NCBI GenBank assembly: GCA_964552325.1
Contig: CAZKHA010000026.1
Span: 1-30,904, forward strand
DNA length: 30,904 nucleotides
DNA from: CAZKCK01 sp964552325
GTDB taxonomy: Bacteria; Bacteroidota; Bacteroidia; Bacteroidales; TTA-H9
Direction: 5' to 3'
Below are positions 1-7,466 of the stretch, piece after piece (the first letter of the stretch is position 1; each line of letters opens with the position of its first letter). A program made the position numbers and the translations under genes. A model generated the notes under the pieces. That model worked only from the letters and a program-made list of their open reading frames with translations. It was not told where the DNA came from and ran no database searches.

Positions 1-61
1 TAATACAATTTTAAAAGATAGGATTTTCGGAATAGTCTTAAAGTTCGGAAGTTTTAGGGCA

Positions 62-87
62 CAAAAAAAGCCTCATTTCTGAGGCTT
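62..87 (-). terminator. Rho-independent terminator of tRNA-Asp
   Basis: An eight-base inverted repeat (68-75 with 80-87, a four-base loop) is followed on the minus strand by a run of T (63-69). It starts only four bases past the 3' end of the tRNA, so it very probably ends that transcript. Confidence 0.85.
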
Positions 88-90
88 CTG

Positions 91-164
91 CGGACCGGAC
101 GGGACTCGAACCCGCGACCTCCGCCGTGACAGGGCGGCATTCTAACCGACTGAACTACCGATCC
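91..164 (-). tRNA. tRNA-Asp (anticodon GTC)
   Basis: The 74-base minus-strand sequence folds as a full cloverleaf. The seven-pair acceptor stem pairs 158-164 with 92-98, including one T-G pair. The anticodon stem CCGCC/GGCGG encloses a seven-base loop with anticodon GTC (128-130), and the T arm contains GGTTCGAGTCC. The discriminator base is G at 91, which fits an Asp tRNA. The 3' CCA is not encoded and would be added after transcription. The gene stands alone, with its own promoter and terminator. Confidence 0.97.
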
Positions 165-199
165 AGGATTTTCAAGGTCCGTTCGTGTGAAACGGTGTG

Positions 200-229
200 C
201 AAAAGTACACCTATTTTTTGAATCTGCAA
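200..229 (-). promoter_or_regulatory. Bacteroidota-type promoter for tRNA-Asp
   Basis: On the minus strand the -7 element TACTTTTG (200-207) matches TAnnTTTG, the known Bacteroidota housekeeping consensus. TTG (227-229) lies 19 bases upstream as the -33 element. Transcription would begin near 193, giving a leader of about 30 bases before the tRNA. Confidence 0.75.
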
Positions 230-259
230 GCCCCTGACGAAAATTTTTTCAAAGAATGC

Positions 260-267
260 TACCTTTG
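260..267 (+). promoter_or_regulatory. -7 element for the DUF192 gene
   Basis: TACCTTTG matches TAnnTTTG and lies 32 bases before the ATG at 300. No convincing TTG was found at the expected upstream spacing. Confidence 0.6.
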
Positions 268-299
268 CCCCCTCTTAAAACCCCAAAAGTTTCTTGGTA

Positions 300-860
300 A
301 TGAAAACCACTGCACCCAAACCTAAACAAAAGAAAAAGTCATCAATTAGCATTAACCGAATTGCCCTGATAGCCGTTATAGCTGTATTAGTTATTGTTAC
401 AGTTGGCCGTTTTGTGCTAATTCCTTTTACCAAGCCAAGCAAACCTACGGTTAGCCAAGCAAGTGAACCTGTTTTTCGGAAGGACGGCGAAGTACGTTTT
501 TATGCATTGCCCCAAAAGGAATTGCAACAAAAAATTAGCATCGAATTGGCCGATGAAGAGCCCGAGCGCCAACAAGGCTTAATGTATCGCCGTGCGATGG
601 AAAGCCACCAAGGAATGCTTTTTGTTTTTGAAGATGAGGATTTTAGAGGTTTTTGGATGAAAAACACACCTTTATCGCTCGATATAATCTATGTTGATAG
701 CCAACAACATATAGTTAGTATTTCACATAATACGGCCCCCTTCAGCGAAGAAACCCTGCCTTCGGGAGCCCCCGCAAAATTTGTAGTGGAAGTTAATGCA
801 GGCTTTTGTGAGCAGTATGCTATTGAACCGGGCGATAGCATCGCCTTTCAGCTGTTTTAG
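300..860 (+). CDS. DUF192 family membrane-anchored protein
   Basis: The first 16 residues are basic and Lys-rich. A single hydrophobic segment follows (about residues 18-42), so the protein is probably anchored in the inner membrane with its C-terminal domain outside the cytoplasm. Residues of about 65-186 form a DUF192 domain, recognisable from RQQGLMYRR, the GMLFVFE block, WMKNTPLSLDIIYVD and the VVEVNAGF region. DUF192 has no firmly assigned biochemical role. The frame can be extended six bases upstream to a TTG, but the ATG at 300 is the simpler start, and a TAnnTTTG promoter lies just upstream. It converges with the TonB-C gene, with 99 bases between stops and no clear terminator. Confidence 0.9.
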   Translation: MKTTAPKPKQKKKSSISINRIALIAVIAVLVIVTVGRFVLIPFTKPSKPTVSQASEPVFRKDGEVRFYALPQKELQQKISIELADEEPERQQGLMYRRAMESHQGMLFVFEDEDFRGFWMKNTPLSLDIIYVDSQQHIVSISHNTAPFSEETLPSGAPAKFVVEVNAGFCEQYAIEPGDSIAFQLF

Positions 861-959
861 CTAATAAGCATAAAATAGGAACTGAAGGTTTGGGCTCTTA
901 AATTCGATTGAACATCAAATTTACTAGAAACCATCGCAATTCAACCTGTCAACCATAAC

Positions 960-1847
960 TTAGAATGCAGAATTAAATTGATTGGCAGGTTGAAACTTGA
1001 AATCATTTCCAGCATCACCAAATCGTATGGAGGCTGAGTTCCATGATCTTACTGCTTTTCCACCTGCAAAGGCAGGACGCCATTTGATAGCTTCCAAAAC
1101 CCGGATAGCTTCTTCGGTGCATCCCATTGGCACATGCTCAGTCACAATATAGTTAGTGGTGGCACCGCTTGGTTCGATGATAAATTTTACCCTAACAATG
1201 CCCGCAATGCCTTGTTTTCGCGCATATTCAGGATATGCCAAATTTTTTTCGATGTAAGCGGCCAGGTTTTTAGGCCCTCCAAAATCGGGTAAAGCAGCTT
1301 TTTCGAGTTCGCGCATCACAAAAACCTTACAGCTGGTATCAACTTCATAATCCGCTGTAAACAGTTCGTATCCACGTCGTTTAACCATCCGAGCATATTT
1401 TTTGAGGTTAAAGTCAATTTCAATATCGAGTTCAGAAGGTGTTTTTTGGTTTTTGGTTTGTGCCGGGTTCCATATTACCCTATTTATCAATCGTTTAGCC
1501 TCTATAATTAGCGATGAATCGTTCCCATCAATGGTTCGAAGAAAAGTTGCCGTGCCATCAACCTCGATGCGGTATTTAAGCACAATGGTTTGCTCAATAC
1601 CTTTGGCCTTTGCAAGTGGTGGATAAACCATTTCGTTGGCTATTAATGCCTTAAATTGCTTGCTGCCCGCTGCGGGCCCAGCAGCTAGCTCGGTTTGCGC
1701 GTATGTTTTGATACAAAACGCCATATAAAAGGTAAGTAGCAACACCCATAACTTCCAAAAAGGCCGTTTACGGCCTAAGCCATTGCTTTTACGACATTTG
1801 CTTGAGTTAGGCTTAACATGGAGTTGAGGGCTATTTGTGGGTTCCAT
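960..1847 (-). CDS. Protein with two TonB C-terminal-like domains
   Basis: After a basic N-terminus there is one hydrophobic segment (about residues 31-49) ending in TYAQ, which is either a signal peptide or a membrane anchor. Two repeated domains follow. The first is around residues 60-150, with YPPLAKAKGIEQTIVLKYRI and a VIWNPA segment. The second is around residues 190-277, with YPEYARKQGIAGIVRVKF, a conserved Glu-Ala pair and IKWRPA. Both match the TonB C-terminal fold that contacts outer-membrane receptors. The Pro-rich spacer of classical TonB is missing, so it may be a periplasmic accessory protein rather than an energy transducer. It has no exbB/exbD neighbours here. Confidence 0.83.
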   Translation of the reverse strand: MEPTNSPQLHVKPNSSKCRKSNGLGRKRPFWKLWVLLLTFYMAFCIKTYAQTELAAGPAAGSKQFKALIANEMVYPPLAKAKGIEQTIVLKYRIEVDGTATFLRTIDGNDSSLIIEAKRLINRVIWNPAQTKNQKTPSELDIEIDFNLKKYARMVKRRGYELFTADYEVDTSCKVFVMRELEKAALPDFGGPKNLAAYIEKNLAYPEYARKQGIAGIVRVKFIIEPSGATTNYIVTEHVPMGCTEEAIRVLEAIKWRPAFAGGKAVRSWNSASIRFGDAGNDFKFQPANQFNSAF

Positions 1848-1866
1848 AAAATCGGTTTAATTTTAC

Positions 1867-1874
1867 CAAAATTA
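1867..1874 (-). promoter_or_regulatory. -7 element for the TonB-C-domain gene
   Basis: On the minus strand TAATTTTG lies 19 bases before the ATG at 1847. It fits TAnnTTTG, but no TTG is found at the right upstream spacing. Confidence 0.55.
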
Positions 1875-1936
1875 CATCGTTTCTGGGTAAGTATGATTCA
1901 TGAATCGACAAAAGGTTAAAAAAACCTGATCAATAG

Positions 1937-1944
1937 TATTTTTG
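1937..1944 (+). promoter_or_regulatory. -7 element for the GWxTD lipoprotein gene
   Basis: TATTTTTG fits TAnnTTTG and lies 18 bases before the ATG at 1963. TTA (1916-1918) is 18 bases upstream, an imperfect -33 element. Confidence 0.5.
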
Positions 1945-1962
1945 TACAAATGTTTGTAAACT

Positions 1963-3219
1963 ATGGCACTAATGAAGCGCAAGTCAATTTTAGTTAAACT
2001 TCTGGTTTTGTTACTTATAGGAACATCATGTGCACCAAAGGGGTTAAATACCTACCGTAACTTTGCCAATGCTTATGATGTAAATAGAAAGCCCGCTAAG
2101 CCATCTGTTACACTGGTGAACATCTCGGTTGATACAGTGATGGTTTATGCAAAATTCTTACGCCGTAATTTGGTGTTTGCAACTAGCCCTGGTAACCCCC
2201 CACAAGCATGGATAAAAGCTGCGTTTAGCCTTTTACCCAACATTGAGTCAAAAATGGCCATCGACAGCCTTATCTTTGAAATTGGACCCATAGTAAAAGC
2301 CAATCTTCCTGATACTATTGTGCTAAAAGGCAAGCTGTATGCACCTTCCGGCAGCTCTTATAGTGCAATAGTTGAAGTTACTGATGTATTTACCAAACGA
2401 TCGCAAGTGTTTATCGAATCATTAAACCGCAGTATTTATCCATCGGCCAACGATTTTGTTGTGGCTAGGTCCAACCATACACCTTGTATCGAACCATTTG
2501 CTTTAGCCGGAATGCCTTACCGGATAAGTGTGCCTACAAAAGCGGCTACTGTTTGTATTTCAAAGATTCGTAGCCAAAATAGTTTTCCGCAACCGGTTTT
2601 TTCAAATCAACCTCCTGATATGGAGCACGAGTTTGCTGATACAAGCTTATTTTTGACGGTTTTCGATGGCTCCTCTGAAGTATTCACTATAGATGTTCCT
2701 GGTATTTATAAGGTTACCTTGAAAGAGCATGATTTAGGCGGCATGTATTTTGAGGTTCGCGAAAAAGGTGGTTTTTACCCGTTACGACCCAACGAAATGG
2801 CTGAAGGGATGCGTTATATAACCTCCGATGAGGAATTTGCCAAGCTCCTGAATTCGAACGATACAAAAACTGTCATTGATAGCTTTTGGATTGCCACGGC
2901 TGGAAATCCTCAACGTGCTATGAGCCTTATTAAGGACTATTTTTCGCGGGTTGATGAATGTAAAACCTTGTTTAGGGGTTCAATTCCGGGTTATCGCACC
3001 GATAGGGGCATGGTTTACATAGTTTGGGGAAAGCCAACTTTTGTGTACCGTAGCAACAATACCGAGACATGGATTTATGGTGAAGGTACAGATAATCAGG
3101 TGCTAAAGTTTGATTTTAGCATTATCCTAAAGCCAAACGGCGAGCTTGGATACCTGCTAAATCGTTCAATTGTGTATCGTGAAGCATGGTTTACCGCTGT
3201 AGAAAGCCTGAGGAGATAG
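1963..3219 (+). CDS. GWxTD domain-containing lipoprotein
   Basis: A Lys/Arg-rich start and a hydrophobic stretch lead to Cys23 in LIGTSC, so this is most likely a lipoprotein. Residues of about 45-260 look like beta-rich extracytoplasmic modules. The C-terminal 130 residues match the GWxTD domain family, with DSFWIATAGNPQRAM, YFSRVDECKTLF, then TDRGMVYIVWGKP and ETWIYGE. The signature GWxTD is GYRTD here (343-347), a conservative Trp to Tyr change. The family is common in Bacteroidota and has no defined biochemical activity. A second ATG three codons in (1972) is an equally possible start. The gene appears to be transcribed alone from its own promoter. Confidence 0.85.
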   Translation: MALMKRKSILVKLLVLLLIGTSCAPKGLNTYRNFANAYDVNRKPAKPSVTLVNISVDTVMVYAKFLRRNLVFATSPGNPPQAWIKAAFSLLPNIESKMAIDSLIFEIGPIVKANLPDTIVLKGKLYAPSGSSYSAIVEVTDVFTKRSQVFIESLNRSIYPSANDFVVARSNHTPCIEPFALAGMPYRISVPTKAATVCISKIRSQNSFPQPVFSNQPPDMEHEFADTSLFLTVFDGSSEVFTIDVPGIYKVTLKEHDLGGMYFEVREKGGFYPLRPNEMAEGMRYITSDEEFAKLLNSNDTKTVIDSFWIATAGNPQRAMSLIKDYFSRVDECKTLFRGSIPGYRTDRGMVYIVWGKPTFVYRSNNTETWIYGEGTDNQVLKFDFSIILKPNGELGYLLNRSIVYREAWFTAVESLRR

Positions 3220-3276
3220 GCTTAGGTTCTGGTTTTTCAATCTGGTAAAAAGTAAGCAAGATCACGCTGCTTTTTG

Positions 3277-3284
3277 TACTTTTG
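3277..3284 (+). promoter_or_regulatory. -7 element for the rlmB-glycosyltransferase operon
   Basis: TACTTTTG fits TAnnTTTG and sits 20 bases before the TTG start codon at 3305, which supports initiation there. No clear -33 TTG was seen. Confidence 0.6.
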
Positions 3285-3304
3285 GCGATTAATTTATCAA
3301 CATC

Positions 3305-4042
3305 TTGAAAAACGATCATTTGATATATGGCATAAGGCCTATTATGGAAGCTATTAAAGCTGGCAAGGAAATAGACAAGATCTTTATTCAGAAAGGTTTG
3401 GCCGGCGATTTATTCCGCGAACTGCGCATTATGCTATCCGATAGCGGTACTCAGTTTCAATTTGTTCCTCCCGAAAAACTTAACCGTCTGGTACGTGGCA
3501 ACCATCAGGGGGTAGTAGCTTTTATTAGCCAAGTAATCTACCAAAGCATCGAGGATATTCTTCCGGGCATTTTTGAGAAGGGCAAAGTTCCCTTTTTGAT
3601 TATGCTTGATAGGGTTACAGATGTTCGGAATATGGGAGCCATAGCACGCACAGCCGAATGCGCCGGAGCAGATGCGTTGATAGTCCCCGAAAAAGAATCA
3701 GCACAGTTGAATGCCGATGCCGTAAAAACCTCAGCTGGGGCCTTAAACAGGATACCCGTTTGCCGTAGCAAAAGCCTCAAAAATACGATGGAGTTCTTGA
3801 AACAATCGGGTTTGACCGTGGTTGCGGTCAGCGAAAAAGGCGTGCAAGCTCCCACTGAAATTGATATGGCAGTACCCTTGTGTATGTTGATGGGTTCAGA
3901 AGAGGATGGCATAGCACCCGCGTTGATGAAGGCCTCCGATGCCCTTTTAAGGATTCCAATGATGGGCGAAATAGGGTCGCTAAACGTTTCGGTGGCGGCC
4001 GGAGTTGTAATGTATGAAGTTGTTCGTCAGCGTTTAATGTAA
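3305..4042 (+). CDS. rlmB: 23S rRNA 2'-O-ribose methyltransferase, RlmB/TrmH (SpoU) family
   Basis: The protein has the N-terminal RNA-binding-like substrate domain and the three SPOUT/SpoU motifs. Motif 1 is RNMGAIARTAECAGAD (108-123) with Asn109 and Arg115. Motif 2 is GSEEDGI (197-203), and motif 3 is SLNVSVAAGVVMYE (225-238). Such enzymes use S-adenosylmethionine to methylate a ribose in 23S rRNA, G2251 for E. coli RlmB; the target here is inferred. The start is TTG. An in-frame TAA at 3290-3292 excludes longer forms, and the N-terminal LIYGIRPIMEAI is the family's usual beginning. It is the first gene of an operon, with only 5 bases before the following glycosyltransferase. Confidence 0.9.
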   Translation: MKNDHLIYGIRPIMEAIKAGKEIDKIFIQKGLAGDLFRELRIMLSDSGTQFQFVPPEKLNRLVRGNHQGVVAFISQVIYQSIEDILPGIFEKGKVPFLIMLDRVTDVRNMGAIARTAECAGADALIVPEKESAQLNADAVKTSAGALNRIPVCRSKSLKNTMEFLKQSGLTVVAVSEKGVQAPTEIDMAVPLCMLMGSEEDGIAPALMKASDALLRIPMMGEIGSLNVSVAAGVVMYEVVRQRLM

Positions 4043-4047
4043 ATTTT

Positions 4048-5973
4048 ATGATTAAGGAGTTTATCAATAAGTATCCCTGGCAAGTTTTAACAGGTTTGGT
4101 GGTTGCTGTGGCTGCCGTGTTACGTTTGTATGATTTTGATGCATGGTCGTTAAGCAACGATGAGCTCAGCGCCATCAACAGGCTTAGGGTGCAAGGATTT
4201 GGACAATTAATTGATGAGGGTGTTAAACCCGATTTTCATCCTGCCGGCGTACAGTTTTTCTTGTATCTATTTACCAAAATTTTTGGTTACCAGCCTTATA
4301 TGATAAGATTGCCTTTTGTATTGGCTGGGATTGTTTCGGTATGGCTTACCTATTTAATAGGTAAACAATGGTTTAGCAAAACCACGGGTTTGTTGGCCGC
4401 CTCGTTTATGGCTTTCTTGCCTTATTTATTGCTGTATAGCCAGCTGGCACGTCCTTATAGTTTTGGCTTGGTGTTTACTTTGGCACTTGCGTGGTACTGG
4501 GGCAAATATTTTATTGAAAACGACCATCGGCCAAAGGTTTTGGCAGGTTTTGCCGCATTTTCAGCTTTGTCGCTCTATACGCATTATTTTAGTTTTATGA
4601 TGACGGGGCTGTTTATTATGGCTGGTTTCCTGTTTGTAAAACGTAAAACATTGTTTCCATATATCGTCTCAATCATAGCCATAGCCCTGCTGTATTTGCC
4701 GCATATCGGGGTTTTTATACACCAAATGGCCAAAGGTGGGGTAGGAGGCGAGGGGGGCTGGCTTTCGGCACCTAATTCTGCTTGGATTGGCGATTACTTG
4801 TTTTACGCCTTTGGTGCATCGGCCCCAAGCATTTTATTGCTTATCGGATTGGTACTCTTGATGGCGGCTAAGTTCTCGACTGATCTAAAAATTACAAAGA
4901 AAAGGATTATGCTGTTGGCGTTTTTTGTTTTGCCTTTTCTTATCGGTTATTTTTATTCTATTTATGTCAATCCCGTTTTACAGTTTTCGGTATTGCTTTT
5001 TGCCTTTCCATTTTTGCTCATCGTGTTGTTTTCATTTTGGAACGATGCTAAACTTAAGCTAACCAGCATAATGGTAATACTTGCTTTGGTGGTTGGCTCT
5101 TGGGTTGGAATTGATGGCATAGCCGATTATCGCAATGGGCAATTTGCTGATTTTCGACAGGCCTCAGCCAAGATGAAAACTTGGGAACGATTGGCCGGGA
5201 ATAACGGAATCCAATTTGTTACTGCCATTAACCATCCCTATTATTTGCAGTACTATTTTGAACAGAATCATCAAAAATCACCCAGTTTTTATGTTCTCGA
5301 AGACAAACGAAATGAAGAGTTGGCTGAGTTGGCTTCAATCCTTGATACTTCGCGTTCTACCTATTTTGCCTATATCAGGCTAAAGCCTGCTCCAGCTGAT
5401 ATACCCGACGTAATTGCTGGAACCTATCCATATTTGATTGATAAAGTTGATTATTATGGACAGGCTGAGGTGTACCTTTTCTCCAAGGATTCTTCTCAAA
5501 AAACGGTTCCTGTAGTTAAACCCGTTACACGGTATTTCTGTGATTTTGAGCAAGCCGATGATTTTTTTGGTGTTAAGGCTGAAAAACTTGACACGGCCCG
5601 GGTTGTTTCAGGCTCGCATAGTTTACGGCTTTCACCCAACGACGAGTGGGGTCCAACAATTAAAATTAAAACCGGTGATGCCAACCTGCGTTTTGCCACA
5701 ACCGCTCGAATTAAAGTTTCTATTTACAGCAATGACGTATTGACTGACAGTCCAATAGTGTTCTCCATAACCGATCGCTTTGGCAAAGATTATATTTGGG
5801 ATTCAGGTAAAATGGAGTATTTTGTGAAACCAGGGAAATGGTGCACCGCCTTCCTTACAGTCGAAATCCCGCATCCTTCGTCAATAGATGATGAGCTAAA
5901 GGTGTTTGTTTGGAACAAGGATAAAAAAGAACTATGGATTGACGATTTTACCATCGAGTTCTACAAAAAGTAA
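4048..5973 (+). CDS. Family-39-like (GT-C) membrane glycosyltransferase with C-terminal beta-sandwich-like domain
   Basis: About the first 355 residues hold many membrane segments. Asp38-Glu39 (in SLSNDELSAI) lies in the first outer loop, where GT39/ArnT-type enzymes carry the catalytic acid, and HPAG (64-67) follows as the usual HP motif. The enzyme should move a sugar from a polyprenyl-phosphate donor to an acceptor on the outer face of the inner membrane; donor and acceptor are unknown. After a soluble region (about 356-480), residues 495-641 form an extra beta-rich domain that begins FCDFEQADDF, contains SGSHSLRL and ends WIDDFTIEFYKK, the layout of a jelly-roll carbohydrate-binding-like module. 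It lies five bases after rlmB and three bases before the second glycosyltransferase. Confidence 0.85.
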   Translation: MIKEFINKYPWQVLTGLVVAVAAVLRLYDFDAWSLSNDELSAINRLRVQGFGQLIDEGVKPDFHPAGVQFFLYLFTKIFGYQPYMIRLPFVLAGIVSVWLTYLIGKQWFSKTTGLLAASFMAFLPYLLLYSQLARPYSFGLVFTLALAWYWGKYFIENDHRPKVLAGFAAFSALSLYTHYFSFMMTGLFIMAGFLFVKRKTLFPYIVSIIAIALLYLPHIGVFIHQMAKGGVGGEGGWLSAPNSAWIGDYLFYAFGASAPSILLLIGLVLLMAAKFSTDLKITKKRIMLLAFFVLPFLIGYFYSIYVNPVLQFSVLLFAFPFLLIVLFSFWNDAKLKLTSIMVILALVVGSWVGIDGIADYRNGQFADFRQASAKMKTWERLAGNNGIQFVTAINHPYYLQYYFEQNHQKSPSFYVLEDKRNEELAELASILDTSRSTYFAYIRLKPAPADIPDVIAGTYPYLIDKVDYYGQAEVYLFSKDSSQKTVPVVKPVTRYFCDFEQADDFFGVKAEKLDTARVVSGSHSLRLSPNDEWGPTIKIKTGDANLRFATTARIKVSIYSNDVLTDSPIVFSITDRFGKDYIWDSGKMEYFVKPGKWCTAFLTVEIPHPSSIDDELKVFVWNKDKKELWIDDFTIEFYKK

Positions 5974-5976
5974 GAA

Positions 5977-7461
5977 ATGTTAAAACGGGGCTCACAGCTT
6001 ACTACCCCTATGCGGGATATAGCGCAATACGCTATACTGCTATTGCTTTTAATCCCATTGCTTTTTGCCAATATGGGGCCTTCGCACGACTGGGGCGACG
6101 ATTTTGCTCAATATATACACCAAGGAATTAATATTGCCGAGGGCTTGCCACAAACCCAAACAGGCTATGTTTACAACCCACAAAACCCAATGATGGGGCC
6201 TGAAGCTTACCCTATTGGGTTTCCATTGATGCTTTCGGCTGTTTATGCCCTAACCGGAAATTATATAGCAAATTATATAATTTTTATATCGATAGTTTTA
6301 ATTGTTTATTTGCTAATTCTTTATGTGTACCTAAATAAAGAGTATAAATGGTACCTCGCATTATTTGGCGTATTGCTTATTGCGTATAATCCGGTTATTT
6401 TATCGTTTAAGCGCGAGGTTATGGCCGATATCCCTTTTGCATTGTTATTGCTCGCTCTTTTGCTTATAATGCGCTCTCCTTTATTTTGGGTTAATACCTT
6501 GTTAGCCGGATTATTAGCCGGTTTATTGCTTTGTACAAAAGGCACCGGATGGCCAATAGTGCTTGCCATTGGCGCTCATTTTACCTATCAAGCTATTAGG
6601 CAGAGAACAAAGGGGTTTACACTAATTACATCCTTTAAGCAACCTTTGATTCTATGGTTTCTTGCCATTGGCACCTGGTTTTTAATACAAAAAGTGCTGT
6701 TTAAAGTGCCTACCGATTACAGCTCTAATTTTTTGGAGGGTAACTTTATAACATCAATAGTAACAAACCTTGCCTATTATCAACAAGTTGGTATGAATTT
6801 TTTGGTAACGGGTTTTGAGTTTACAGGGTTTTTGGGCATTTTTTCGGGGGCTTGTGCTTTGGTATTCATTGTGTTGGGACTGCTTAAACGGATTCAAAAC
6901 CCACGCTTGGAGGATTGGATCTTTGGTTTTTATATGTTTGTGCTGCTTGTTTACCCTTACCAAGGTTCTGGCTTTAGATTTCTACTACCATTAATTCCAA
7001 TGTTATTGCTCTACTTAGCCCGAGGTTTTCAAGAAATGATGATTTTCTTGCCTTTTAATCGATCGAAAGTTCTTTTAGTAATAGGGCTTCTAGTTGTTGG
7101 TCAGTTTATTCCTAATTTATGGTATAGCGTTCAATCCTATGGTAACAACCTTTTCGGCCCTCAGGATCCATCGGCTTTGCAAGCCTTCAGCTATCTGGAA
7201 CACAAATTACCAAAGGGTACCACCATTGCATTTGCCAAACCACGTGCACTGGCTCTTTTCAGCCCATTTAAGGGATTTGCTGTGGGTAAGGATCAAAAGA
7301 TATATGAGCTTGATAAACAGTTCGAAGAGCTTGGTATAAAGTATTATCTTGTGTGCCCGCAGCTTGAAGACACGAATTTGGAACGGTATATTTCCGTTAG
7401 GCAAAAAACAGTTATAAAAGTTTGGGAAAACGAAAAGTTTGTCTTGTATCAAAGGCAGTAG
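5977..7461 (+). CDS. Second GT-C (family-39-like) membrane glycosyltransferase
   Basis: This is a 494-residue polytopic protein. The first outer loop after the opening membrane helix has HDWGDDFAQYIHQ (37-49), with the Asp-Asp pair at the position of the catalytic acid in GT39-like enzymes, followed by an EAYPIGFPL segment in place of the usual HPP. About ten hydrophobic helices follow. The last 100 residues are a soluble tail, and the added beta-sandwich of the preceding gene is absent. Three bases separate it from that gene, so the two are co-transcribed and may act on the same glycoconjugate. It converges with comEC, with 5 bases between stops and no visible hairpin terminator. Confidence 0.82.
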   Translation: MLKRGSQLTTPMRDIAQYAILLLLLIPLLFANMGPSHDWGDDFAQYIHQGINIAEGLPQTQTGYVYNPQNPMMGPEAYPIGFPLMLSAVYALTGNYIANYIIFISIVLIVYLLILYVYLNKEYKWYLALFGVLLIAYNPVILSFKREVMADIPFALLLLALLLIMRSPLFWVNTLLAGLLAGLLLCTKGTGWPIVLAIGAHFTYQAIRQRTKGFTLITSFKQPLILWFLAIGTWFLIQKVLFKVPTDYSSNFLEGNFITSIVTNLAYYQQVGMNFLVTGFEFTGFLGIFSGACALVFIVLGLLKRIQNPRLEDWIFGFYMFVLLVYPYQGSGFRFLLPLIPMLLLYLARGFQEMMIFLPFNRSKVLLVIGLLVVGQFIPNLWYSVQSYGNNLFGPQDPSALQAFSYLEHKLPKGTTIAFAKPRALALFSPFKGFAVGKDQKIYELDKQFEELGIKYYLVCPQLEDTNLERYISVRQKTVIKVWENEKFVLYQRQ

Positions 7462-7466
7462 CTGTG

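Noticed and set aside
91..164. tRNA-Asp as an integration site of a mobile element
   Set aside because: No integrase, direct repeat of the tRNA end, or phage-like genes in the window.
7094..7339. Plus-strand 81-codon frame inside the second glycosyltransferase
   Set aside because: It lies wholly within a well-supported gene in another frame and has no family pattern.
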